Shown here: positions 1 to 11,301 of the stretch, one piece after another
Position numbering within the stretch: position 1 is the stretch's first letter
How the letters are laid out: each line of letters starts with the position of its first letter
Source of the DNA: Pestalotiopsis fici W106-1
Lineage: Eukaryota; Ascomycota; Sordariomycetes; Amphisphaeriales; Sporocadaceae
Length of the DNA stretch: 64,000 nt
Assembly: GCF_000516985.1 (NCBI RefSeq)
Contig: NW_006917095.1
Span: 190,157-254,156, forward strand
Reading direction: 5' to 3'
Translations under genes and position numbers: made by a program
The notes under the pieces: generated by a model
Told to the model about the DNA's origin: nothing
The model's input: only the letters and a program-made list of their open reading frames with translations
The model's database searches: none

Positions 1-2070
1 CAGAATAAAGGAACTAATTGTTTGGATTAGTTTTCTGTCAAGACAAGAATAGTCCAGTTCAAGTAAAGCAAGAACAACATACCAATGTAATGATTGCTAA
101 CCAGTCTTCCGGATAAAATCGTCTAAGTAAAAATCCCATGGTATAGCATCGTAGCGTGACGGATAGCCAACATAATGCTAGTAAAGCAATCACCACCGCC
201 TCTAGTTGTATTCCCCGGTCCTCCACCATCATATTGTCGGTCGGTCGTCTGCGTTGAACTTTTTCTGACCCAATGTGTTTATACCCGTTCGTCTATCGTG
301 TGGTTGTGTTGCTCTCAGGCCTTTGCCAGTTCCATCATCTTGGCAGCCCGGACGGGGTATCAGAGATCAAACGATCATGATCATAATAAACAGTCGTGAA
401 TTTTTTGTTGCAAAAAGGGATATGCAAGTTGTTGTGCTGCCTGCCGTGTTGCTCAAATATCTCAGGAAAAGGGTATTGAAACACACGAGTAGCACACGAC
501 CTCGGTCGTTCTTTTAAATATTGTCCAACGAGTTTTCTTTGCACTTTAGAATCTGGACCTGTCATATCACAAAAGCTCAATACGTACGGACGACTATGCT
601 AGTTGCGTCGTGATCATCGGGTGACTAACACAGGGTAGAGTACGTAGAGGCAGCCAACCATGAGCGGCAGTGCAACTATCGCCAGGGTGTCAGTACCCAC
701 AGTGGCGGCAAGTTAATGCGTCGCACCCCACAGACGAGGCGCCCATCCTGGTTGTGCAACGGCCATTCGCCATCGTCCCCAGCAGAGGGCATTGAATCGG
801 AAAGGCGCTGGCGGGATGGCTGAGGCACGATTTTTCCCATTGGCCGATTTACAGACCAATAGCTGGCGTCAAGCGGCCTCCTTTCGTGACCGTCTTTACC
901 GTTCCCAGCAGTCGGTGCAGTGCCCAGAACAAGTGTTGGTTTAGTTGAGCCCGCAAAGTTGCCAATTATACCCAGGTTGTCGGGATATAGTGCACATTCC
1001 GGGCACTAGAGCCAGTGGAAAATCTAGCATCTCGGGCGCTATAATAAGGATTTCCGTAGCAGGACACCAACCGCTAGACGGGATAGGCCCGTGACCGCCT
1101 GGCGAGGCCTATCTTAGCCTCCGAAGGGGGCCTGTGGATCACCACGCCGCTGAAAAAAATAGCTGAGAGCTGCCAACTCACAAAATTCGCCTTTCGTGCC
1201 ACCGGAAACAAACCAACAATTTTTCTTGTTCGTGTTGGCAAGGGCTGAAAAAACATCATTCTTTTCACGATCCATATTGTGCGAATTGACAAGGGACATC
1301 GGCAGTTCAAACAACGTTTGCATGCTTGCACGTCTAGGTGGATACGTTATGCGTATGTGCTTATTGAAAAAAGCCGTTGAAATATTGCCGCTCAACAAGT
1401 CATTAGTGAAGATACGTACATCAATCAGAGACACCAACTGCGCTCGTATAATTCAGTCGGTGATGGGTTGAATGCTGTATTTCATGTCTACATGTCAGGT
1501 TGCTGTACAGGGTGATGCTGATTTCAGCTTCGATCCCCTTGGAGGACAAGACTTGGTTAGACGGCCCATATATTGGTAGCACATGTGCTTGCAATAGACC
1601 TCGTACTGATTACTCCGCACCAGAACCAAGCTCAGGTCCAAAGATCCCGGCAATTGAGTGAAGATGTTGTCACGAGACTGTTGGCAAACAAGTGCAATTT
1701 CTGCACATGTATAACAATCCTCTTGCTTGATCCAATAAAATTCCAGAGGCATCAACTGTTCATAATGTGCCAAGAATCACTTTTGAAGTGAATATCTATC
1801 TTTTATCTACTCAGGTAGTGACCCGCTAATGCTGGATTTGCATTCCACCCTAGGTTTATCTGTTGGCTAGACAAGAAGTTAGACGACACCCAACGGTAAG
1901 CACTAATCCTAGTCGTGCATGATGCATCCTCATCGTTGGAGTATCAGGGGAAATGGCACGTTTCTGGCGACCGCGGTAGACTTAACATCAAGATCCTCCC
2001 GATCACTGTGGCACAGATCTCATCATTATTGCTAAAGTTCTTTCTGTTCTCTGCTCAGTAACCCGCAGCC
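1..2070. other. intergenic region, left edge of window
   Basis: I see no supportable gene here. All open frames are short (about 110 codons or fewer), overlap each other on both strands and show no recognisable domain or convincing intron structure. The last few hundred bases should contain the promoter of the hydrolase that starts at 2071. Confidence 0.6.
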
Positions 2071-2989
2071 ATGTCTCACTCAAAGCCAGCGATACTCTTT
2101 ATTGTAAGCAAATACTCTCGGCCAGAGCGAGATTGATTTCTCAGTCACACAAGGGAAATGCTGATTCCTAGATCTTCAAGCATGGTGCCTACCACCCTCC
2201 ATCATGTTATAGCCGCTTGACCGAAAAGCTCGAGACTGCGGGTTTCGAACTAGTCACGCCGCGACTAGCATCCCTCGGCGAGGGCAAAGTCGGCATCACG
2301 CTGGATGATGACGTTGCCGTGGTCAAGACGGCAGCCAAGGCGCTCATTGATGCCGGCAAGGAGGTGGTGCTGGTAGCCCATTCCTATGGCGGCTTCGTCA
2401 CCATCAACGCCGCCAAGGGGCTCAGTGTCACTGAGCTCCAAGCGCAGGGACAAGAGGGCGGTATCAAACACATTGTTTACTTGAGTGCCTGCTTCAAGGA
2501 AAAGGGCGCGACTGCCAACGAGGCATGCAATCCTACCTGTGCAGTCCCACCCGACTTTGACGACATTTTCGCCATCCACATGGTTGGTGAAAAGGTATGT
2601 TGGGCCACGGAGCGCGTTCGCTCGCATCATCATGTATAGAACCGGGTGCTATTGACACTTTTCTCTCTCAGGTTTCATGTTCACTCAAGGACACGGAGAC
2701 CACGCGGCGATACTTTCTGCAGCCAGCCTCGGATGAGGACATGAACGCCGCACTAGCTCAGCTTGAGCCCATGTGCGTCGACATATTCAATATCCCGTCG
2801 CCGACGGGTCCTTCGGAGCTGTCCATTCCTCAGACGTTCTTCGTCTGTGGGAAAGATCACGTTGTTTTGCCCGAGACCCAAGAGAAGGCCGTGGCCGACG
2901 GAGGCATGAGGGCCATCAGACTGCCAGAGAGTGGACATGCCCCGTACTTGAATTTGCGAAAGAGCTTGCAGACACGATTGTCGAGGTAG
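2071..2989 (+). CDS. alpha/beta hydrolase (AB hydrolase-1 type), 3 exons, probable 3' frame break
   Basis: Exons are 2071-2103, 2172-2594 and 2672-2989. The introns (68 and 77 nt) have GTAAGC and GTATGT donors, and the frame read as given codes 257 aa. Family features are visible in order: an N-terminal strand followed by HGAYH (oxyanion-loop type), the nucleophile elbow AHSYGG with Ser82, an acid candidate Asp214 in FVCGKDHV, and the catalytic His241 in ESGHAP. There is no signal peptide, so it is probably cytosolic; the substrate is unknown. Just after the His, the frame read ends in an unconvincing tail (stop at 2987-2989). The +1 frame instead continues with an orderly amphipathic tail (FAKELADTIVEVASL, stop at 2998-3000) typical of this family. 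One base therefore appears to be missing near 2950, either as an assembly error or as a real mutation that replaces the last helix. The ATG at 2071 is chosen because it starts the conserved first strand and lies just upstream of the first intron. Confidence 0.75.
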
Positions 2990-3000
2990 CCTCTTTGTGA

Positions 3001-3596
3001 AAGGAAACCTTACTTTGCGAGAGCAATTACCACCAAGGCGGTAGGATCTGAATGAAGCCGTCCCGCCTACTGGTGCCAAGCCTAATTGCCGGAAAGGCCA
3101 CATTATACATGTCAATGTATGCTTCATCTCTCAAGAAGGGACATGTGAAAATACATATCATGCAGATAGTATGGAGTATAAAGGATGACATGTCCACAAC
3201 ATTCGATACTTATTATGTTGCTGTACTATAGGAGTGAAGAGAATTCACGGATGCCCAGAGAGCAAACTGTTGAAAAACCAAGATTTGGATAAAATGAATT
3301 CTATAAATCGCATCGGTTTCGCTGAGCCCGGCACTTGGCAAATACCGAGGGTTAGTGGCGAGCACGGCATTGAGCCGCTGGCGACACGAAGCTCGCCCGA
3401 GATTAGCAGTATATAAGCGAACACAATGAATGGAATTAAGGAACCTTGAAACAGAAAAAGAAAAGAAAAAGGGGGAAGAAAGAACCACATAACCTAGATG
3501 AAATCCGAGGATCATCTTGCCAGATATAATTCGATCCTTACTAATCGGCTACTCGCATTCGAGGGTTATTGATGCACATTGCGAACTGCATACATC
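3001..3596. other. intergenic region
   Basis: This is the 3' flank of the hydrolase and the promoter region of the mucin-like gene. Only short, unsupported frames are present. A purine-rich A/G tract lies at about 3449-3481. Confidence 0.5.
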
Positions 3597-5543
3597 ATGG
3601 TTGGTTGTCTAGCACTCCTATATGGAGCGATAATATTGTCTCTCATCGGCAAGACATTGGCTGCCCGCTGTGCAGGTGCCTTGCAATCAACTGTTGATAT
3701 CCTCAGTGACTATCAGCCGGCATTATCATTCTGCTCTGCACGGTACACGCCTGATGCATCGACCACGACAGTCATCATCTCGTCGGGGATAACAGTCACT
3801 GCCACTTCTGCTACGACAGCGTTCACCACCACTACTAGCACCTACACATCTATTGTTACCTTGGAGCCGACTACAATCGAAGAAACAGTCTCCCCCAGAC
3901 TTTTCTTGAGACGGTCGCTACCGAAAAGAATACAGCAACGTTCACGACTGTTGCGACTATCACGACCACCGATAGTACAGATATTGCCGTTGAAAGCACA
4001 ACTACGTCCACCACAACTACGTCCACTGATACAAGCACGGAAATCGACACTACCACACTCACAAGCACGGAGACCGACACAGCGACTAGTACAGTGACTA
4101 CTATTGAACAGACAACAACGGTAATAATGGTTACTATCACGACCACGACTACCGTCACAACCACAATCACTTCGACATCTTCTACCTCAACGACCTCCAC
4201 GTTCACGCCGATCGCAACTGTAGAGACAACTACTACTATTACATCAACGCTCTATACTAATAGAAAGAGATTTATGAGCGAGCCTAGGCAGAGCGCGATA
4301 CTAGCTACGAGTATATCCCAGCCGGTACCGTTCAAACCTCGACTCAACGCCAGAATACCCATATATAACATTCATCCTTTCATCACCACGACTACTACCA
4401 TCACTGTGGCCGAAAAACCGGGAACAAACTCTCTGTCTTCTACTTCGACTACTCCGAGTACATCGAGATATATATCCAGTACCACGGATGCTGATGCCAG
4501 TGTTCTCGACGATCTTCTTTGGCGACCAGAGTCCGTGATTAGCTCAGTATGCAAGTGTCTCGAAACACAACAGACCTGGGTGGTTACAGTGACAAGTCTT
4601 GCACCCACGAGCACGTCGACTGTAAAAGCAACTACGAAAACGTTGATTGATGTAACCACAGTGACATTCTTTCAACAATCCACAGTTACAAGCAAGGAAA
4701 CAGCAACAATCACAAGCGACAAAACGGCTACTACAACTATAGCAACCGTCACCACTACATCGACTGCAGTTCTGAGTACCACTACGACCACAACCATAAG
4801 TTCGACCTCGACAAGCACCATCTCGGTTACTGTCACTGTGACCGTCACCATGACCCAGAGCACTACTGCAATAGCGACTGAGACGACTACTGCTCCGACC
4901 ACTACGACGTTGACCTCAACTGAAACAGATATTACTGTACTCACCACCACAGAGACTGATACTGACACTGAGACATCGATGACAATCACCACAATTAGCG
5001 AGACTGATACGGACAGCACAACAGCAACAACAACCGCCACAGTCACTAGTGTTGCTTCTATATTACAGGTGAGTACCTGGCGAAAAATTCCTTTTTTAAA
5101 ATCTGTTATCACGTCTTGGAAAGCTCAATTTGACATGGCTTCATCCTGTTCCCAAGGCAATTCTCCAGTGGTCATTGAGAGCAAATACTAATGCCTATTG
5201 TGCGGAGTAGATCAACGGTCCCTCATGCAACGCACCAGATTCCTCACTTAATCCTGGTGTTGGTGGCTGTTCGAATAATTGCTACTGCGACAGGCGACCC
5301 TACGGGCCGCCTGGCATCTGCGATACATTCAATCCAGATCTTGGTTCCACTTGTGGCCCTCCATGTGCCATGGACATTGATTGTCCGGATGGATACGGCT
5401 GTTCGAATGGTGCTTATGTAGTGGGCGTCTGCGGCGGTGTTGTTTGTGTGCCCTTCACCGGTTGTAGTTCCTCTTTTGTCCCTGCCAAGAAACGTGGGCT
5501 CCTGTCCGAGGTCATTTCGGACATCTCTCCACGCGACGATTAG
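3597..5543 (+). CDS. secreted Thr/Ser-rich mucin-like protein with Cys-rich C-terminus; frame broken near 3892
   Basis: Translation from the ATG at 3597 gives a hydrophobic signal peptide (MVGCLALLYGAIILSLIG...) and a short Cys-containing segment. A long Thr/Ser/Val tract follows, rich in TTT and TST runs and likely heavily O-glycosylated. An intron at 5069-5210 (GTGAGT, branch CTAAT, TAG) joins in phase to a last exon (5211-5543, 111 codons) containing 12 cysteines, including CSNNCYC and CGPPC motifs, and ending KRG...SPRDD. The N-terminal frame and the frame used from about 3900 to 5068 differ by one base. The switch point coincides with a C5 run at 3892-3896, where one additional C would make a single reading frame of about 600 aa. 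A 44-nt intron (3855-3898) would also restore frame, but its donor GTTACC is poor and no branch point is visible. The product is probably exported to the cell wall or medium; its function is unknown. Confidence 0.65.
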
Positions 5544-5837
5544 ATCGATAGAGGTAGTCACTACTGGTTCTTCAGACAATATTCTGTCATAATGCCAAAT
5601 CTTGGGGGGGGGGTTACCAGTGGTCAAAGGGGGGGTTTCATCAAGTTACTTGTTTGGCTGACAACGGAAACGAGAGGAGGAGCGAGAGGATAACCATGAA
5701 CTGTTTTGAGGACATTACTACTGGTAAGAATTAATGGATAGGCAACTTGTCGAGAGATTCAATAATTCAACACCAAGATTTTACGTAGACTGTGGTCTAA
5801 ACCTATCTCACCTAGCCAACGAGATGCATGAAGAAGA

Positions 5838-8800
5838 CTAGCTGAGCATTTGATGCAAAGCATTCTCCCTATAAGTCTCATTGGTCTGCATCAACTCCTC
5901 GTGTTTGCCCCGTCCAGCGATCCTACCCTCGTCGACGACAAAGATCACGTCGGCCATCTTGACAGTCTGGAGCCTGTGCGCGACGGCAATCACGGTGGTC
6001 CTCTCGGCCGCACGCCGGAGACTAATCTGCAGCGCCCTCTCGCTCTCGGCGTCGAGCGCGCTGGAGCTCTCGTCGAGGAGCAGCAGCTGCGGCTTGCGCA
6101 CCAGGGCGCGCGCAATGGCGATGCGCTGGCGCTGGCCGCCCGAAAAGTGCGTCCCGTTGGCGCCGCACTCGGTCTCGTACCCCCGCGGCAGGGCCATGAT
6201 GGTCTCGTGGATATTGGCGATCCTGCACGCCTCCTCAATGTCCTGGTCCGTCAGCGTCTGGTTCCTCCGGGCGCCGAGGCCCACGTTGAAGCGGACGCTG
6301 CCGTCAAAGAGGGCGCAATCCTGCGGCACGAGCGACACGGCCTGGCGGAACTCGCTGTTGTCCGACTCGGTAATGGTCCTGCCGTCGACCTCGATGCCGC
6401 CGCTCGTGGGCTCGTAGAGCTTCTGCAAGAGTCGGAGGATGGAAGACTTGCCGCTTCCTGAAGGTCCTACGAGTCCGCAGAATTGTCCTGCCGTGACTTC
6501 AAAACACACGTCATGCAAAACTTCAATGTCGGGTCTTCCAAGATAGGAAAAGCACACGTCTCGGAACTTGATGGCCATTCCGCGACCAGATGGGTTGGCC
6601 GAGGTTCTGGAGCCAACGAGCTTTTCGTCATCAGTTCCGTTGGGTGCCCCATTTAGTGCTTCAATGTTGTCTTGTGGAGTGTCCCACGAGTCCTTGAAAT
6701 CTAGGATATTAAAGATTCTGCGCGCCGCTGACCAGGCTCGCGATATTTCCGGAATAAGAACCAGCAACTGCCCCCACATCTGTGCACCGACGAGTATAGA
6801 GACCAGTACGATGAGGAACTGGGTCTGTGAATATTCTCCCTTGATGATGAGGTTGGAACCCCACCAGTAAGTAAACGAATAAAGGAAATTCCCCGTGCTG
6901 AAACCGAGTGCAAGCCACAAGTTGGACAGCGTGCTAGCCTTCATGACGTCTCTATTGGGCCCCTTGAGAATCCGCTTGTATCTTTCAATGGTCTCTTCCT
7001 CGATCGAAAGGGCCGCTATCGTCTTTATCGAGTTGACCGAGGCCACGGAGATGCCGATTGCTTGGGCATAGGCATCGTCATGTTTCTTTTCAAATCTGGA
7101 CAGTATTCGCAGCTGCATCCATCCGGCCGCAAGGAAGATTGGACATATAGCCACGCAGACGATTGCAATCTTCCAGGCCACAATGTGTGAGACGATGAGC
7201 GAGACTATGACATTGACGATGACGGCCATGCAAGTCCCCACGATGGAACCGCTCAAGCTACCCAGCGCAGAGGCGTCCTTTGTGATGAGGGAGAGGAGCG
7301 TCGACGGGTTTCGGTTGCCTGTCTCGTGCCAGGACAGAGGTTGCTTGAATAATGACTGGAACATTTTGACCCGCGTAGAACAGACTAGGCTCTCAGCCAC
7401 GTACCCAAAGGCGGACCAGCTCCCAAGATTGGCGGCACCCTCGGCTATGGCCAGTATAACGTACATGAGGGCAAAGAATCTGCCCTTGGACGAGATGATT
7501 GCTGATGGCGTACAAGGGCTGGCAATTCCTATGGTATTTCCAAAGATGATACCCGAAGCTACGTAAGTGCAGCCGACAATAAAGGCCGCCACCATTGCCA
7601 GTGTGAGCCATAGTAGATGGGGCCGCAGTATTCGCGCCATGGTGCCAATGGCGGTTCCTTTGGGTGCCTCGTCGCTAGAGGACTGAGATTTTTCCTTCTC
7701 TTCATTTTCTTGCTTCTTTGTGGTAATCTCTTTGTAGGAGGCTGTATCGGTATAGAGTGTCTCAATGGTGGAGCTTTCGTATGATGCTCGGCTCTCGATG
7801 GAACCCCTCGGCATACGAGGCCTAGCAGTCTCGGTCGCCAGATTCTGGAGACTGACTAGCCGCGCATACTGGCCGCCGACTGCCATGAGTTGGGCATGTT
7901 TACCTTGTTCTATCACGGCTCCGTCCTTCATCACGATAATATTATCCGCATTAGTGACGAGGGACAGTCGGTGAGCGATGGTGATGACTGTCCTGCCAGT
8001 GGCTGCGCGATCCAGAGCAGCCTGGACGCGTCTTTCACTAGCAGAGTCCAGGGCTGCCGTCGCTTCGTCCAGAATCAGAATGCTGGGATCCTTGATAAGT
8101 GCCCGAGCCAGGGCTATGCGCTGTCTCTGGCCACCACTGACGAGCTTGCCTCCCTGGCCAACAATTGTGCCATACCCGAATTCTTGTCGCTGTATAAAAC
8201 TCGTCACATCGGCTAGCTCTGCAGACTCTACAACTAGACGAGCAATCTTGGAGATATCCGGACCGTACGCTTCGGACGCCGTAGCAAAGGGCACTCCTTT
8301 ACGAAGATCTGCGGCGAGTCGTGCAAGAGAAGATCCCAAAAGTGCCTGTCGAAGATCTCGAAGTTCGGGTTTGATGGCGCTTGACAAACCCAGAGCGATA
8401 TTTTCCAAGATGGACATGTCAAACAAGGATGGCTCTTGTGGTACCAGGCTGATGAAGCCTCGGAGGTTTGCAACGTCGAGAGTCTGAATGGGGTGACCAG
8501 CCAGCAGTATCTGCCCCTGTTCCGGATCGTATAGTCGACACAGGAGAGCCGCGACTGTCGACTTGCCACTGCCCGACAGTCCAACACATGCAGTGTGTGA
8601 CTTGGCTGGGAATGAGAGGTTGACACTTTTGAGAACCTCGACATCTGGTCGCGATGGATAACGGAAAGAGACATTTTGAAATTCCATCCGGGGATCAATG
8701 GTAGGCTCCAAACACGCTCCCTTTTCACCTGGCACATCAATCTTGGGCAGTATCTCCATGTCCTGCTTGAGTTTGACAAATGAGGTGGTGGCAGTAGCGA

Positions 8801-9922
8801 GAATCGGTAAAAGAGGTGCAACCTGCCCAATCATGGTACATGCTGATAGGTATTTAGGTTAGAAAAGGGTGAATAGGCAGAAAATCCAGGGTGTTTGGAG
8901 GAAGAAACTCACCATCAACCACAAGCAACACCACGGTATAAACATCTCCTACAGACACTGCTTCGCCGTTTTGTTGGTAGGACGCCGCTATGGCCTTGGT
9001 TCCCTGCCAGAAAGCCAATGCATTCGCCGTAAAAGCCAGTAGATAGAGAAAACCAGACTGAGCGCCGACATAAATGCTCTTCTTGGTGCCCCATCCCTTG
9101 GCCTTGGTCATGTTTTCGGTAAACTTTTGTCCCAGCGGCCTTTCGGCACCAAAAGCATGCACAACTGCGACATGATTGAGCGCCTCGGATGCAGTGGACG
9201 AAGCAGCGTCAATGGCATCAGACATTTGGCTTCCATACTTTTGTGACAGGTAGCTGCAGAGATAGGAACTGCCAAGCATTGACGGTATCAAGTACGTGAG
9301 CATGCCGGTCAACTTGGTGTACTTGACAAAGCCAATGGCATACGCCGTGATGAGAAAGGACATTGACGATATGAGTATGCCGACCTTTTCCGAGGTGCCA
9401 GCCTGGATGGCCTGGATGGCGCCGCTCAGACGCGACGAGATCTCGCCGGCGCTGCGCAGGTCAAAGAACTCGGCATCCTGGCGAAGGAGGAGGGAAAAGT
9501 ACTTGGCTTGTATCCGCTGCGACAAGCGCTGGCTTGCCAAGCTCCAGAAGAGGAGGTAACCATAGACGAGGAAAAATGCCCCAATTCCCAAGTATACGAG
9601 TTGGAGCACCTTTTGATTGATCTCGCCGCTGTACTGCTGACTGGTACCGCTCGAGTCTGCCTCGCAGGTGGCATCGTTCATATTGTCGACCAGGTTACCG
9701 TAGAGGATACCCATGAGAGGAAATGGCACGCCGGCGCCCACGGCGCAAAGGGTTCCCAAGAGCATCAGGCCATAGTCGATCCATGTTGGGTTTGCGTAGA
9801 AGAGCAGTTCTAGAAAGCTAGAAACCCGTCTTTGAGGCTAAACAGTGCAATCGAATCAGAGTTGAACCAAGCTCAAACGAGAGATAATCGGTCGTACAAA
9901 AGAGAACGCGACTTACTGGCAT
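5838..9922 (-). CDS. ABC-B (MDR/P-glycoprotein-like) full-size multidrug transporter
   Basis: Exons in transcript order are 9922-9917 (only ATG plus one codon), 9837-8913 and 8842-5838. The introns are 79 and 70 nt (GTAAGT...TAG, GTGAGT...CAG), and the spliced product is 1311 aa. The architecture is TMD1-NBD1-TMD2-NBD2. NBD1 has Walker A GLSGSGKST (about residue 398), signature LVSGGQRQR (about 545) and Walker B ILILDEATAALD (about 567). NBD2 has Walker A GPSGSGKSS (about 1103), signature FSGGQRQR (about 1211), Walker B LLLLDESSSALD (about 1230) and the H-loop AHR (His1266). Both sites look catalytically complete. Fungal homologues sit in the plasma membrane and export drugs, toxins or lipopeptides. 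A Gln/Glu/Lys/Ser-rich linker joins the halves. The start is inferred: the acceptor at 9838 is the only nearby one that keeps frame with the ATGCCA exon. It is the downstream partner of a co-directional PDR pump. Confidence 0.93.
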
Positions 9923-11301
9923 CTTGAGCTAGACGCCGTGAACCAATGTTCAACGACAATCGACTGGTGTAACTATTCCAGAGCAGCTAGAGGGATCCGA
10001 GCCGTGATATTCTCTACTGTTGCAATGTAGGAACCACGAATCCAACAAGCAATTGCCCAGAAATATTATCAACCGGGAGCAAACCTACCTCTGGCACGGA
10101 ACTCCAAGAAACATCGGACGCTTCTCGGCGGGCGACTTGGCCAGGGCCAGGACCCCCCCGGTCCTTGCAGCGGGCGGGGTTCCCTAGGTACTATATGAGA
10201 TCCAAAGTTTTTATCAATCGCATCTTATCTCCTGGGCTCCATTGGCAGATGCGGCACCGGCATGGGCATGGCAACGGACAGTAGGGGCTTGTCTTGTTAT
10301 GGGCGGTCGGCTACACGAAGTACTCTGTACTCCTCACTTTTACTCAAAACTAAATGGGCCGGAACCAATATTCCCTCATTCTAACGTAATTGGATTCAAT
10401 CGATACATTTTCGACCAACGACTTGGATTATGCATCTACTTTCAATCTTTGAAAGCTTCGTAGGTCCAGTCCTCTTTTGAGAACATGAAGCCAGGTCAAG
10501 AAGTAAAGGCGGTGGGACAGTCAGTGCAATCATGTCGTATGACAGCAACAGTCGCAGCGAGCCAATACTAATCAGACACGAAGCCAAGAAACCCTGCAGA
10601 TAGGTACAACATGGCAAGAAATTCAGATCATGGATACATACCCAATGCAAATGTACGTTTCCGCATGCCAATGTCATGATTTGTTGAGTTTAGTACATGG
10701 ATAATAGCTTTCAGTCGATTGCTTTAGGGTTCAGAGCGGGGAACAGGACCTTTCTATCCGCGGCGCGAATCCGGCCGAGCTGACCATGGCCATTACCTCC
10801 AAGATTTACTCATGCGCTATATGTTTTGGGATTCTTCTTTTACACTAACTGGTCAATTGCACAACTAGGAGAGAATGGCCAGAAATACGATCATCTCGGC
10901 AGTGTACATATCACTTCGGTTTACAATGCCTTTTTGACACCCCCAAAATGTCATTACTTTGCAAGTTGCGCTTTGTTCTTCGTCCAGCCTCCGGACAAGA
11001 TGCAACAGCTACAAGTTAGAGCCCAAACGTTGGGTTCACACTAAAGCTCAGTTGTTATGATAAACACACGCGAATGACGGTATAGTTGCCCTAAAGTATT
11101 GCATCCAAGTCCCTTGACTCAAAACAAAACCAGTTCTATTTACCATGATATTGTGATCATGATCATTTTGCATCCAGTATATGCATATAATTCTATGGGT
11201 GAATCGTTACTTCATATCAGCAGTTCATCATCAATCTCTATAAAAACGCCCAAAATCCAAAGAAGAAACCATTACTAGATTCTCACAACAACCCATCACT
11301 C
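9923..11301. other. intergenic region between the two ABC transporters
   Basis: The 1.4 kb holds the ABC-B promoter and 5' leader on its left and the PDR 3' flank on its right. It contains a CCTAGGTAC motif at about 10183-10191. I see no gene. Confidence 0.6.

Noticed and set aside
3871..5112. Val-rich antisense frames opposite the Thr-rich mucin
   Set aside because: Reverse complements of ACN threonine runs give GTN valine runs. There is no leader or domain.
5850..6461. Plus-strand frames across the ABC-B NBD2
   Set aside because: They are shadows of conserved ABC sequence on the minus strand.
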